From Maea johnstoni (taxonomy: Eukaryota > Annelida > Polychaeta > Spionida > Magelonidae): a DNA stretch of 64,000 bases. This document shows positions 37,966-49,000 of this stretch, piece after piece. The translations under genes were made by a program, and so were the position numbers. The DNA is taken from positions 2,468,615 to 2,532,614 of the forward strand of contig OZ012685.1 of assembly GCA_963942565.1 (NCBI GenBank), written 5' to 3'. The number at the start of each line of letters is the position of its first letter. Within the stretch, counting starts at the first letter, position 1. Under the pieces are notes generated by a model. The model did no database searches. It was not told the origin of the DNA and worked only from the letters and a program-made list of their open reading frames with translations.

Positions 37966-38738
37966 GGGGGTGGGGTGAGTGGAATGCCAGGGTGAGGACA
38001 AGGTCAGGAGGAAGGCTGTGAGGAAATAAGGATTTTGAGGAAGCAAAAAAGACCATACTGAACAAATACCTGGATAGCTATTGTTAGATTTTCCCCATTT
38101 CACCAAGCACAGCAATGAGATGGTCAGGTTGGGTAATGAAATGTCTGGTTTATGTTTGATAATGATGAACTTTAAATGGCGATCGTTAATGGTTTTGTAT
38201 GCATCAACTTATTGCCAGTATTACCCTAACGCGTTGCTAAAGAGTATCTGTTTACATTCGCATAGATTGATATTTCATTCGCCTTTGTGTCATGATGAAA
38301 ATGTTAGTAAGACATATAAAGAGTGGCAATGCGATTCGAGAAAAGCTGACCTACGTTATGTCTGCGTCGCCCAGAAGCGAACACAAAATGTTCAAACTAC
38401 TTCACACCCCTATACATCCACTATTGTGTGGTATAGTAGAAAAACACACGCAATGATGTATATGCTTGTACATTACTAGCTGAGGTGAAGGGGCCAGGTA
38501 AGATGAGCTATGTAAAAAAGTAGCAGGACATAAATATGATATTTTGCTCATGATACTATATAATTAACAGATCTATAAATGTGCAATCAAAATTGAGTAG
38601 ATATCACAACAACACGCCCAATGACAACCACCGTATATATATAATGGCCATACTAGCCCTGGGGCTAAGCATTTGAGTAGCGCTCCATGAACCAGTATGT
38701 ATGTATGTATGTGTATTGACTATGCTTGAAGGCGTAAA
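37966..38738. other. Unassigned DNA after minisatellite
   Basis: A 132-codon plus frame at 38081-38479 has no recognisable domain. A (TATG)n run lies at about 38697-38712. No gene is called. Confidence 0.45.
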
Positions 38739-39781
38739 TAGTCCGGCAGAAGTATGGATGAACCTAGAAATTTTTTATAAAGTTTTTTTCTCAACTGATA
38801 TTGATAGCTGAGGTTGTACCCTTTCAGAATCAGCCGGGTGAACTTCGGTCACCCTTGAGCATTTTGAGAAATTCAAGATGGCGTCCAAGATGGCTGCCAT
38901 TCTAGTGTTTCAGCCATAATTTCCTTTGTATTCTGGCTAGGATGGAAATTCTGGTGTCTATACGTATGTTTCTGGGACCAAGGAATACATTGAAACCATC
39001 CATGAGGTTGGGTTGAGTTTGCATTTTGAGGAAATCCAAGATGGCGTCCAAAAACTTCGCCATTCTAGGAGTTCAGTCATAACTTTCATAGCATTCTGGC
39101 TAGGAAGGTAATTCTGGTGTCTTCACATCTTTTGGGGCCAAGGAATACATTGAAACCATCTATTAGGTCTGGTTGGGCCAACCTTTTGATGTGAGAAAAT
39201 TCAAGATGGCGTCCTAGGTGGTCACCACTACAGAGTATCAGGCACAACTGCCATTGTACTCAGCCCAGGATGATGATTATTTTGATGTCTTACTATATAT
39301 TTTGGGGGGCATGGAATTCATAATAACCATTTATAAAGTGTGGTTGGGTTTTATCTCTTTAGGAAATCCAAGATGGCTGCCATTTTAGGGGTTTAACTCT
39401 TTTTTTGTTTTGTCAAGTTTGATAACGTATCTGTCTTAGGATATGTTGTTAGGACCAAAATAATCAATTAAGTAAGTTTTAATGTTGTTTAGTGGTTACA
39501 TAGTAATGACATCCAAGATGACATTTTTGACTAGATACTTATAAATATCAAGATTTCACCTCTAATGTGTGTTGAAGTACATATTTGTGGTTCATTCGTG
39601 TATGTGTTACATATTCTTATGTTGCCAATTAAACAAATACCCATTATCAATTGTTTTTCTAGGATCCTATTTTAAGTTCTTTGAGCCTGTTAACAAGAGC
39701 TCTAGTATGCTTGACAGACTCCCATGCAAGTTCTGTACTATCATGGAAGGGAGTCCGTAATAATGTTTTCAACTTGGTTTC

Positions 39782-40052
39782 CTAACCCTGCCATTTAATT
39801 CTGGATCTAGGTCTAGTTGATTGTTTTCTATGAGCAAATGCCCTATAATTTTGGTAATGGGCTCTATATATAGCTTTATATTTTCTGCAAATGCCTCCAC
39901 CTTGACAATTTAGATGTTGATGCAGCATGTGCAGATTTGAGTGTTCACACATTACAGTGTGCTTCAGACACAGGTTGAACCAGTGCATATTGTTATGAAT
40001 GCTGTGGTCTGTGCACTCACTGATATACTCAGAAATTGGGAATCCAAACAAC
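39782..40052 (-). other. Possible exon inside second foldback element
   Basis: On the minus strand an AT-rich tract ending TTTTGTCTAG precedes 40052 and looks like a splice acceptor. It is followed by an open frame of about 80 codons with several Cys and His residues (CLKHTVMCEHSNLHMLHQH). I do not recognise the family. It could be an exon of a transposase, of a captured host gene, or chance. The lower boundary (39782) is the end of the open frame and not a mapped splice site. Confidence 0.25.
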
Positions 40053-40655
40053 CTAGACAAAACAATAAATGCAATACAGCTTTAAAACATTCCTTTTGTC
40101 CCATCCCATAACCCCAGACCACACAGTCTCCACACTGCTTTGCCAATGTCAGTGATATGAAATTATTACATTCACTCATTACTCTACATTGAATTCACTC
40201 TTCCTGAATATTTCAATGGGATAATACTATAGCTAGTAAATTTAATGGCACTTCATTGGTACAATGCCTGGACCTGAATGCCTGTGATAAAGTGAACACT
40301 TTGTGCATTGCACCTATCATGGGTCAAATATAGATATGAGAATTTAAGAAAAATTGCAGATTGGATAGGACAGCTGGAAATAATCTATAGGAAGAATGTA
40401 AATAAAAATATGGCATTCTCAAAACCTATTGGTTATCGGGCTAAATGACTGAATGTATCTAAAAATGTGATGACAAACCAAATGCAAGTCCCTAAATCAG
40501 TCATAAACTAATGAAATGCAGAAATATTAATGTCAAAAGTACTAGTGATTTTATCAGACTAAGTTACCATCCAATATTTAAGAGAGGAGATGTGCTGGAT
40601 AAAAGCCTTTGTAATTGTACTAAAAATGTTCTTGGCTGAAACAGGCCTAACATAC

Positions 40656-40806
40656 CTTTGTCCATTTAAGTTATGGGTAACATTTTGAAAATAATGATGT
40701 AAGGAATCAGAGTTTGGTCTGAGAGGCATCCCCCTTAATTTAAAAGGAGGGGCTTTAAGATATGTAGAGAGCTCCTCCATATACAAAGGCTTTATAATTT
40801 GGCAAG
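40656..40806 (-). other. Possible exon inside second foldback element (acceptor and donor visible)
   Basis: On the minus strand TTGCCTACAG precedes 40806 and GTATGT follows 40656 (ACAAAG|GTATGT). They bound 151 bases that are open in one frame, including KPLYMEELSTYLKAPPFKLR. Together with 39782-40052 this could be a spliced gene carried by the element. No domain was recognised. Confidence 0.3.
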
Positions 40807-41130
40807 CTGTAGGCAACATCACCACAGTAGGCCACTACAACTACCATCAGCTCTGTGGTCATATTTCAAATGAAACGACAAGCATAGCAGGTCTCACTTT
40901 ATATACCATTTTTGGGAGCTACTCGTTATATTGTACTTCAAACTGATATGGTCACAAAGGAAGTGGGACACTCCATAATCTTTTACACCCTTTTATTTGA
41001 AATTCAGATAGGGCAGCTCAAAGAATTTGGTATTGATGGTTATTCAGAATATGGTCAAATGAATAAATGATAACATGACCATATTAAAAATGACTAAATG
41101 ACTATGTTCTGAATATATGTGAAACCTAAT

Positions 41131-41395
41131 TAGGGTGGGATATCGTTAAGAGGTGCCGGTAATGGTAATGGTATCCTTTCAAAAAGAACCATATCATACC
41201 ATTATATTCCTTAAAGGTACTCATAACTATATTAAGACTTAGAAGTTAGTGTTTTGATTGTCCAGGATCCTAAATCTTGGATGAGTATTCAAAACAAAAT
41301 TTATAAGGTAACAATGCAATAAAGTACCATTATCAGTATTGTTAAAATAGAATACTATCTCATCGGTACCGACACCTGTACCATATTTATCCCTA
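41131..41395 (-). mobile_element. hAT-like MITE, copy 1 (about 265 bp)
   Basis: Ends TAGGGTGGGATA and TATTTATCCCTA form an imperfect inverted repeat of the TAGGGNTGGG type common in hAT MITEs. On the minus strand it reads TATTGCATTGTTACCTTATAA and then ATCCTGGACAATC. Both match the copy at 62812-63413, which establishes a family. It lies inside the second foldback element. I could not confirm an 8-bp target duplication. Confidence 0.65.
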
Positions 41396-42223
41396 ATCCT
41401 AGCACATTGTGACAAAACCTTGATTTTGTTAAGTATCAAGTCACATTATCAGCTGCCATCATGGGTTTCCTTACTATCCAATCACTCTTCAATCTTACGA
41501 GGCCTCCAATGTATACTATGCCCCCTAACCATATTGTTTGGTCACAATATTGTCATTTTTGTTTCATGTTATGGCTTAAACATGGAAACAGTGGCCATCT
41601 TGAATTTCTTCAAGAGTAAATCAGAATATGACTCCTGGATTGTTCTGTGAATTTTGTACCACAACACACATCTGTTCGGACACCAAAGTTATCATTCCAA
41701 AGCAAACGAAGTGAAAGTTATGGCGAATACCCTTAATTGGTGGCCATATTGTACGCCATATTGGATTTCTTTAAAGTTCCAAACCCAAGGCAACCTCATG
41801 GATAGTTTCATTGTATTCTTTGGCCACAGAAACATAAGATCAGACACCAGTATTATCATCATAGACCTGGTATAAAGGAAGTTATGCATAAAACCATAGA
41901 ATCGGGACATTTTGGACGCCATCTTGGATTTCTTCAAAATGAAAACTCAGCCCGACCTCAAGAGAGGTTTCAATGTATTCCTCTGCCCCAAAAACATATG
42001 TTTAGACACCAAAACTTTCATCCATTGGCAAACACAAGTGGAGTTATAGCTTATACCCTGAATTGGCAGCCATCTTGGACGCCATCTTGAATTTCTCAAA
42101 ACGCTCAAGGGTGACCGAGGTTCACCCGGCAGATTCTGAAAGAGGACACTCTAAACTATCAATATCAGTTGAGAAAAAAACTTTCTAGGTTCACCCAAAA
42201 TATTGGGTTTGGCTACCGGACTA

Positions 42224-42600
42224 AAAAGTACGATACATATTGTATATCAACAGAAAAAAGATTACTAATACATAATATATTTGAGTTCAGAAAGATCTGC
42301 CCATAAAGGTAAGTTAAGTTAGAAACTTCTTATTATTAATCTATGTACAAAAGAACACATAGGGTGAGCTTTAGGCTAAGGCTATTACTTGTTATCATTA
42401 TAAGGTTATCAAGTGATCATCTTAAGTGTTTTTATTAAAAATAAGGACATATATTCACTCGGAAGTGTCTGAGATCAATAGAGGATCATTATGGATAATA
42501 CTATCCTATCCCGTTTCGTTCACTTAGTGCAAAATTATACATCCTATATACACAGCTGGCCACATGCTTTAGAAATTTAGTATATATTTCTGTGTCGATG
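42224..42600. other. Unassigned DNA
   Basis: I see nothing identifiable between the foldback element and the LINE remnant. Confidence 0.5.
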
Positions 42601-43286
42601 TCATTGACTTAAAGGCCTAGTAACGTTGCTAGGATGTCCCCTTGTGCATGGAGGATTGAGATTCTGTGTACGTTCCTGCTCTATTTGGGATACTAGTATT
42701 CCATTAAACAATTTGTTCCTTATCCCAGAGAGGGCGGGACAGTGCAAAATTATATGGCGAGCATCTTCAACTGAAAAGTCGTTGCACAATTCGCAGTATG
42801 TTCTTCTGATTGGGTCCTTTCTAAATTGGTAACAGTCTACTTTCAGACTGCTGGCATTACAGACTATTTTGGACATTACCTCGCAGTGTTGCAGTCTCTG
42901 GTGCAATACCAGCAAGTTGCCACCAGACAAGTAGTCTTCCGGTGACTGACACACTGTTGATAGTTTTTGTAGATTTAAAAAGGGATACTCTTATGTTCCA
43001 ATCTTGCCTTTCAATCTCCCATGCACGTTTCCAAACAGTATCTTTCCATTGACCTTTGTTATAATAACGATTCCCAATAGCATTCCCTTTACCTCATTTT
43101 ATAACCCAAAAGGATGCGCTACTCTAATGATATCGAATATAGGGCTACAAAATTCATTAGCATTTGATCTAGCCTTGTTCTCATCCTACTCAATTAACCT
43201 AGAAACGAATATTCGTCTATATAAAGACCCAGGTGGCAATATGGCTATGCCTCTAATAAATAGAACCGTTTTGGCGTAGATGTATA
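42601..43286 (-). mobile_element. CR1-like LINE remnant, C-terminal part of ORF2
   Basis: Read on the minus strand from 43286 down, one frame with a few stops gives AKTVLFIRG...PPGSLYRRIFVSRL, then FDIIRVAHPFGL, then EYPFLNLQKL and finally CELCNDFSVEDARHIILHCP. This is the order seen after the RT thumb in CR1/Rex-like LINEs, ending in the Cys/His knuckle. The plus-strand frame at 43004-43279 is its antisense shadow. The lower end of the frame is at 42601. It is degenerate and not functional. Confidence 0.8.
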
Positions 43287-43422
43287 GATCTCCAGCCTAA
43301 TCCAACCCAGAGAAAGTCCGATACAAGGTGAGAGGAGTGGAAATGAAAGGAATGGAAAGTAGTATGAAGCTAGTGGCGCTGGGCGCAACACAGCGCAGAG
43401 GTTAGGCAGGTATGGTAGAGGA

Positions 43423-43466
43423 ATGGATCCGTGCGCCAAAATATGTAGGCCGGCGCACGGATCCAT
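43423..43466. repeat. Perfect 15-bp stem palindrome, ATGGATCCGTGCGCC arms
   Basis: ATGGATCCGTGCGCC and its exact complement are separated by 14 bases. A related copy is at 46024-46065. On the minus strand both copies belong to a short repeated family, followed by CTGTG and GCGCC-containing sequence. Confidence 0.8.
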
Positions 43467-43727
43467 ATCTCAAGGGGAATTGATAGAGATGTAATAGTTA
43501 TGAAATATGAGGAATATGGGTAGTGAGTAAAAGCAAATTAGTGATCGTGTAAATATTTAAAGCTAAGTTCACCTGGGAAAAAAAGGTCTGATTTGGAAAA
43601 TATTTGTTACTGAAACACCATAAAGGTGAGAATATGGGGAATTCAAAAACATTAACGAGAATTTGCACCCCCCGCCCCCCAATATGATACTGACCACCTC
43701 TGGGTCATGGACTATTATGATGTATTC

Positions 43728-44445
43728 AGTTCAAAAGCAATCTCTGTGTGTTTCTCATAACTGGGAATTTGTCATCATGCTGCAAGTGTGATCTGCTACA
43801 TAAAATTAAAGTTATTTCATAATCATACTTGTATGGTTATCAATTTGCCAACACCTGTAAAATATAATAGCCCACTCCTAAACTAATAAACTAATCTGAC
43901 CCCTGGTGGCCAGGATTGGAACCGCATAAAATCTCCTGATTTTGGATGGTTGAATGTTAACAGGTATGAATAATATAACTTGGTCAGAAATCTTCAGATT
44001 AGCAACTGATTTGCCAACTTTCAAAAATCATCCACCATTCCTCAAGAACAAATTTATTTTCTAGCCAAGAGCCAAGAATTTCATAATATGCTGAACATAG
44101 TAAGTATTTGATCTTGAAATATCACACAATGTCTGGAAAGATCACACAATGTAAATGTTGTTGATGAAGACATTTTCAGTTCCAAAGCTATCTGCGTGTT
44201 TTTGAAAACTGTGTGTATATTATCATGCAGCAATTGTGATCTGCTAAAATTAAAGTTATCCTATTAACATATGTTTCCATGATTACCAACTCTAAAGGCC
44301 GGCTCCTCAAGCAAAAGTACTAACCTGGCCCCTCCCAGAATTGGAACTAAACAAAATGAAACCAAAAGACGTCGCAGTATAGTAAACCGCCTGATAAGTG
44401 AAATATCCTGATTTTGGATTGTTGAATGCTGACGGGTATGCCAAC
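43728..44445. repeat. Diverged tandem duplication, about 450-bp period
   Basis: Units 43728-43970 and 44176-44445 align through AAAGC-ATCTG, GTGATCTGCTA, AATTAAAGTTAT, CTGACCCCT/CTGGCCCCT, GATTGGAAC/AATTGGAAC and TCCTGATTTTGGAT-GTTGAATG. Divergence is high, so the duplication is old. Confidence 0.65.
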
Positions 44446-44868
44446 GTAGGTGCACAATATCAATTGAACAATTCATAACACACACGTACCATGATTTAAG
44501 AACTTATGGCCAGTTTAGCGATATTCTCAGAATGAGGCGTCCCCGTAGTATAATAGTATGCCGTAGGTGTACGTCCTATACATATTTCGCTGTTTCGCTA
44601 TGCGCGGAATTACCGTAAAGTCGTTCCCCTTTTTCGACATATTAGCTAGAAGTACACGGGCGCGAAAATATGCCAAAAATTTTCCCACATATGATCTTTA
44701 GACAATGTTTCAATCGCACGCATGACTTGATTTTTTGGGCGCTCAGTTTCATCAATAAACTCGCTACCATAAACCGTTCTAACGACGAATTTAGATCTGA
44801 CACTTTTCCCTATACACCTAGTATTTTGCCAACTTGGCGAGTGGCAGAATGGTGAATCTATACATGTC

Positions 44869-45198
44869 CTACGGACGACTTGCTACCCTATCGCAAGTCC
44901 TATGCCGACGTGGGTCTAGACCTACGTAGCTCGTTAGATTTGGAGAAGTATAGGGGAAATGCTGGATTCTACGTCCGGCGTACCTCTGAAATTCCTCTAA
45001 TAACTTTATGTCGTTATCGTTTAACACCCATAGCTCACATGAAAATGTGATTATTGGAACGATCATTGCCCAAAATAAGATACTACATGCATGAATTGTT
45101 ATGCCGCCTGGTCTAAACCCAATGCCAGCTGCGGAGTTTAGGGCCTTCCTTCCCTTCCTAATTTTCTCATAAATCCTATCATTTATACTCTCTTCCAC
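44869..45198 (-). mobile_element. CR1-like LINE remnant, RT thumb region
   Basis: The minus frame includes RKGRKALNSAAGIGFRPGG, then LFWAMIVPIITFSCELW and FQRYAGRRIQHFP. This is the thumb of non-LTR reverse transcriptases just after the catalytic fingers and palm. The same frame can be followed upstream to about 45300 ([17 protein letters not shown]) with stops. The (TA)n tract at 45381 removes the rest. It is collinear and co-oriented with 42601-43286, so both probably come from one insertion. Confidence 0.8.
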
Positions 45199-45376
45199 AA
45201 AGTTCGCCAGAAGCAGGTGGCCCAGTGTGGACCGGAAAAGAAGGAGAAAGTGTTATCCCCTTCATGCTTGACTGATCCTCTTGAAGTCATTGGCGAAATC
45301 ATTAAGCCTTCTTTGGCAATGAATGCATAGACACCACTATATAGCATTTTAGTAAAGACTATGATGAGTAATATCA

Positions 45377-45963
<587 letters not shown>

Positions 45964-46023
45964 GCAAGTGTTGTGGCAGGGCGCTAAAGGGCACAGGATG
46001 AGTAGAAAATGACAGTGTAGTAA

Positions 46024-46065
46024 GGATCCGTGCGCCAAAAAAGTGTGTGGCGGGTGCACGGATCC
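46024..46065. repeat. Second copy of the GGATCCGTGC palindrome
   Basis: GGATCCGTGC and GCACGGATCC enclose a 22-base middle. The copy at 43423-43466 shares GGATCCGTGCGCCAAAA and the closing arm. Both sit next to sequence with GGCGCT and ACAC motifs, which suggests copies of one short interspersed element. Confidence 0.7.
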
Positions 46066-49000
46066 AAGCCCATATTACATGTGGAAGGTGCATGGATAGG
46101 GCACTGATCAACAGGCGGGGATGTATGAAAGGGCAGATAGAAGGTGAATGGGTGAAAGTTTGTATAAGTAGTAGTCATGTGCAGCAAGTGTGCATGCAAG
46201 TGACATTACAAACATCATAGGGATACCCATTGATGGGCCAGGCACTTGGAACTTAAGGGAACATTTCCTTCATTAACTTTTATAAATTAATTCCTACACC
46301 CATTAAACTATATATTCTCAAATTTCTCAACTTTATCACTTCAGTCATTTTTTCTGTTACTGCACGGATCACAACGGTGAAAATGTTTATTATAATGCAA
46401 AGATAAAAGATCCTTTCATTCATCGCCCAACATAAAGTCATCGGCCTTGATAGCGAACGGCGATTCAGGCAGACAACCTTTATGGGGTCGGTGATTTCGA
46501 CCGACATTTCATTGTTCAGAATTGTCTCCTCTAAGTGGATTAAAGTAAACAAAAATTCATTGAAGTTATCTTTATTTTAAGCCGGTACTATTTTAAAAAA
46601 AAACACGAAATGCCTTAGGAGAGACTGTAGTAGCCAGGGGCTGGAGTCCAACATGCGGCCCCAGGGTCGCCAGTCCAGTCTAGCTGCCAGCTAGGCCATT
46701 ACGTTTTACACCTTCATATTTTTTCGACCTGCTTAGTTACCGTAATTCTAGTTAGGATCGTGCCTAACATCATGTGTAAGTTCTTGTTACCTACTTCATG
46801 GCCAATTGTATTAATAACCCCCTAGATTTAGATACGGCCCAAAAATGAATTTGATCTACCTTCGCCATATCGGCACCCAAATCCAAATATGGCGTCGTTA
46901 TCCAATGACCCTAACCGACTCTAGATCACCCGAATGTCGCCAAAACAACTGAAATTATTTTTTTCGATCTAACGACCTAATCCCTCTGCAAATAAAGAAA
47001 CAATAGTAATTCTATCAATACGCCTATACATGTCGTTAACTTTGCTGCCTCAACACCAAAAATTTCAACTATAGGAACTTGCTCTGGAGACGTTCAGAAT
47101 CCAACACTTGAGAACGTTTCACTTTTCACGACGCTACGCGCCTCGGGTAAGAAAAATGAGTCTAGCTTCGCTGTCGATGTGAATTCGTTTTCGGAATGTG
47201 CTGCCATCTTGTGTCAAGAAAATTAACTTTGTACTATTTCATGTGCTTCTCTGTCAATAGAGGACGCTTTAGATTATCTTCTCATAACCTGATAACTGAC
47301 GGACAGAGAAAGCATGTTTTTTTGGATAATAATGAGAGGCAGAAGATGATTGAAACGAAGTAGTAGGTGAAGATTGTGTGGAAGAAGAACGAACGAAGAA
47401 AAGATAAACTATCATAGAAAAAGAGCAGGAAGCACTATCAAGCTAGATTCTAATTTCCTCAGGGTTCGGATTCATTTACTAGTAGTTGGTGAGGTATTTG
47501 ATCAGTTCCACCACTGTTATGAGAGGGTGGCCTCCATGAGGTGGTTTACGGTTTTATTGTGTGAATACAATTTGGCATATCTATAGTTAAGTGTAGTTCG
47601 GAGGGATAGTTAACACCTTTTAAAATTTTGACTTCAATCGGTAGTTATACAATCATGAAGTGCAAAAAACATATTTTCTTATTTCCACCAAAAATCGGAA
47701 TGAATGGTTATGAAAATTGAATGGAGCAAAAATTAGAATAATAATACTACTATAATTGTGGATTGGAAGCTCCGTTTGAAAACGTCGTTTTATTCACAGT
47801 TTTTTTTATTTTTCATGCTCAATATATTCCTCATCAAACGAATAAGTCAAGAAATGAACTCCATGAGCTACCTTAAGATTTAAATACCTTGTTCATTTTT
47901 CGCAAGTTCGCAAGTACATTGCATGCGATTGCATTTCAGAGATACCCTCCCCTTCCTTTTTAGGTGGAAGCATTACCAGGTGTGTGTTTTCATCTCAAGG
48001 GGTACCATTATTATGTGATAGCAATGTCTGTCAGTCTCTGTCAATTCATCATATAATACAAAGGCAAATGTAGGCTTGCGTAAACGTTCATTTACGTGAA
48101 TTGTAGCTTTCTCAAGTCTACTTTAGAATTTCTAAACTCAAAAATATATAAACTGTATTTTTATGTGTGAGCTTTATTCGAAAAAAGGGACTTCATAGAG
48201 CATAAACTGGCATGGAAATCGAATGATTCTAAATGTAATCCTCCCCTTCAGAAAAAAACATTCTGTACGCACCACATCTCCCCTGTGGTCGGGCGGGGGG
48301 TCGGGGTTCCCGACTCCTCTGCCTGTGAAGGTGGTGACAGCGTTAGTATCTTGCAGAAAATATGTTTTAGTATATCGTAAGGGTGGAGTGACAATGACTA
48401 CTTTGCATTTAAGCATACACTAAGCGTCCCTTTCTCTGACGGTAGACAAGGGTAAAGAACGAAGGTGGTAAACCAAGACAGGCGTCCGAAAACTGTTTGG
48501 CACCTCAACGTATGGTAGAATTATGTCGACACACTGCATTATAATCTGGTTAAACTACTTATTTTGCCAGAGCAGAAGAAAAAGTTCGCATGTTCAAAAT
48601 ATCCCATCTTTTGACTATGGATACATCATGTCTTTCCTAAGTGGGTATTGCCACGTTTAGCCTTAAGGCATTTTTGCAATAATATAAAAAAGGCAGCTCA
48701 CTCAATTGTCCTCATGAAGTTCCTATTCGGTATTGTTCTGATATTAGTAAAATATGATAGAAAATATAACTGCTGCAAATTTTGATCCTATACTGACACA
48801 TGGACTCCCTACTCATCATTCCGACAAACATGGGAAAGCGGTATTGAGAGCCTCTTCTTTATGACCTTAAAAATGAGGTTTTTCATTCATATTAGACATG
48901 TGATGCTTTGCCCTGTAATACTGTAATGAACTGCTGTTACTAGATTTTACGAATTTGAATGAATTTCCTCAAGTCGCATCTTTTAACGATGGAAAAGGGC

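Larger units (their letters stand above)
38741..42221. mobile_element. Second foldback-type element, arms of about 165-bp repeats, TA-flanked
   Basis: The left end GTCCGG and right end CCGGAC are flanked by TA (38739-38740 and 42222-42223). The arms, about 38741-39540 and 41440-42221, are inverted copies. Left TTTTTTTCTCAACTGATATT matches right AATATCAGTTGAGAAAAAAA, and the CACCCTTGAGC and AAGATGGCGTCC segments pair too. Each arm contains direct repeats of about 165 bp marked by CAAGATGGC (left at about 38874, 39046, 39202, 39367 and 39511). The centre (39.55-41.4 kb) holds possible minus-strand exons and a nested hAT-like MITE. The form resembles the element at 22301-27797, but the sequence is unrelated. 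Confidence 0.75.
43315..44925. other. About 1.6-kb segment splitting the LINE, includes a 450-bp tandem duplication
   Basis: This lies between the two LINE pieces. The thumb side breaks near ...SYVGLD and the C-terminal side resumes near GLD...AGDLYIYAKT, so an insertion is likely, with edges only approximate. It contains the palindrome at 43423-43466 and two diverged direct units (43728-43970 and 44176-44445). The units share TGTGATCTGCTA, AAATTAAAGTTAT and ATCCTGATTTTGGAT in the same order. Confidence 0.5.

Noticed and set aside
46600-46700. tRNA-like or SINE promoter sequence near the CCAGGGTCGCCAGTCC stretch
   Set aside because: No acceptor or anticodon arm can be folded, and clear A and B boxes are absent.
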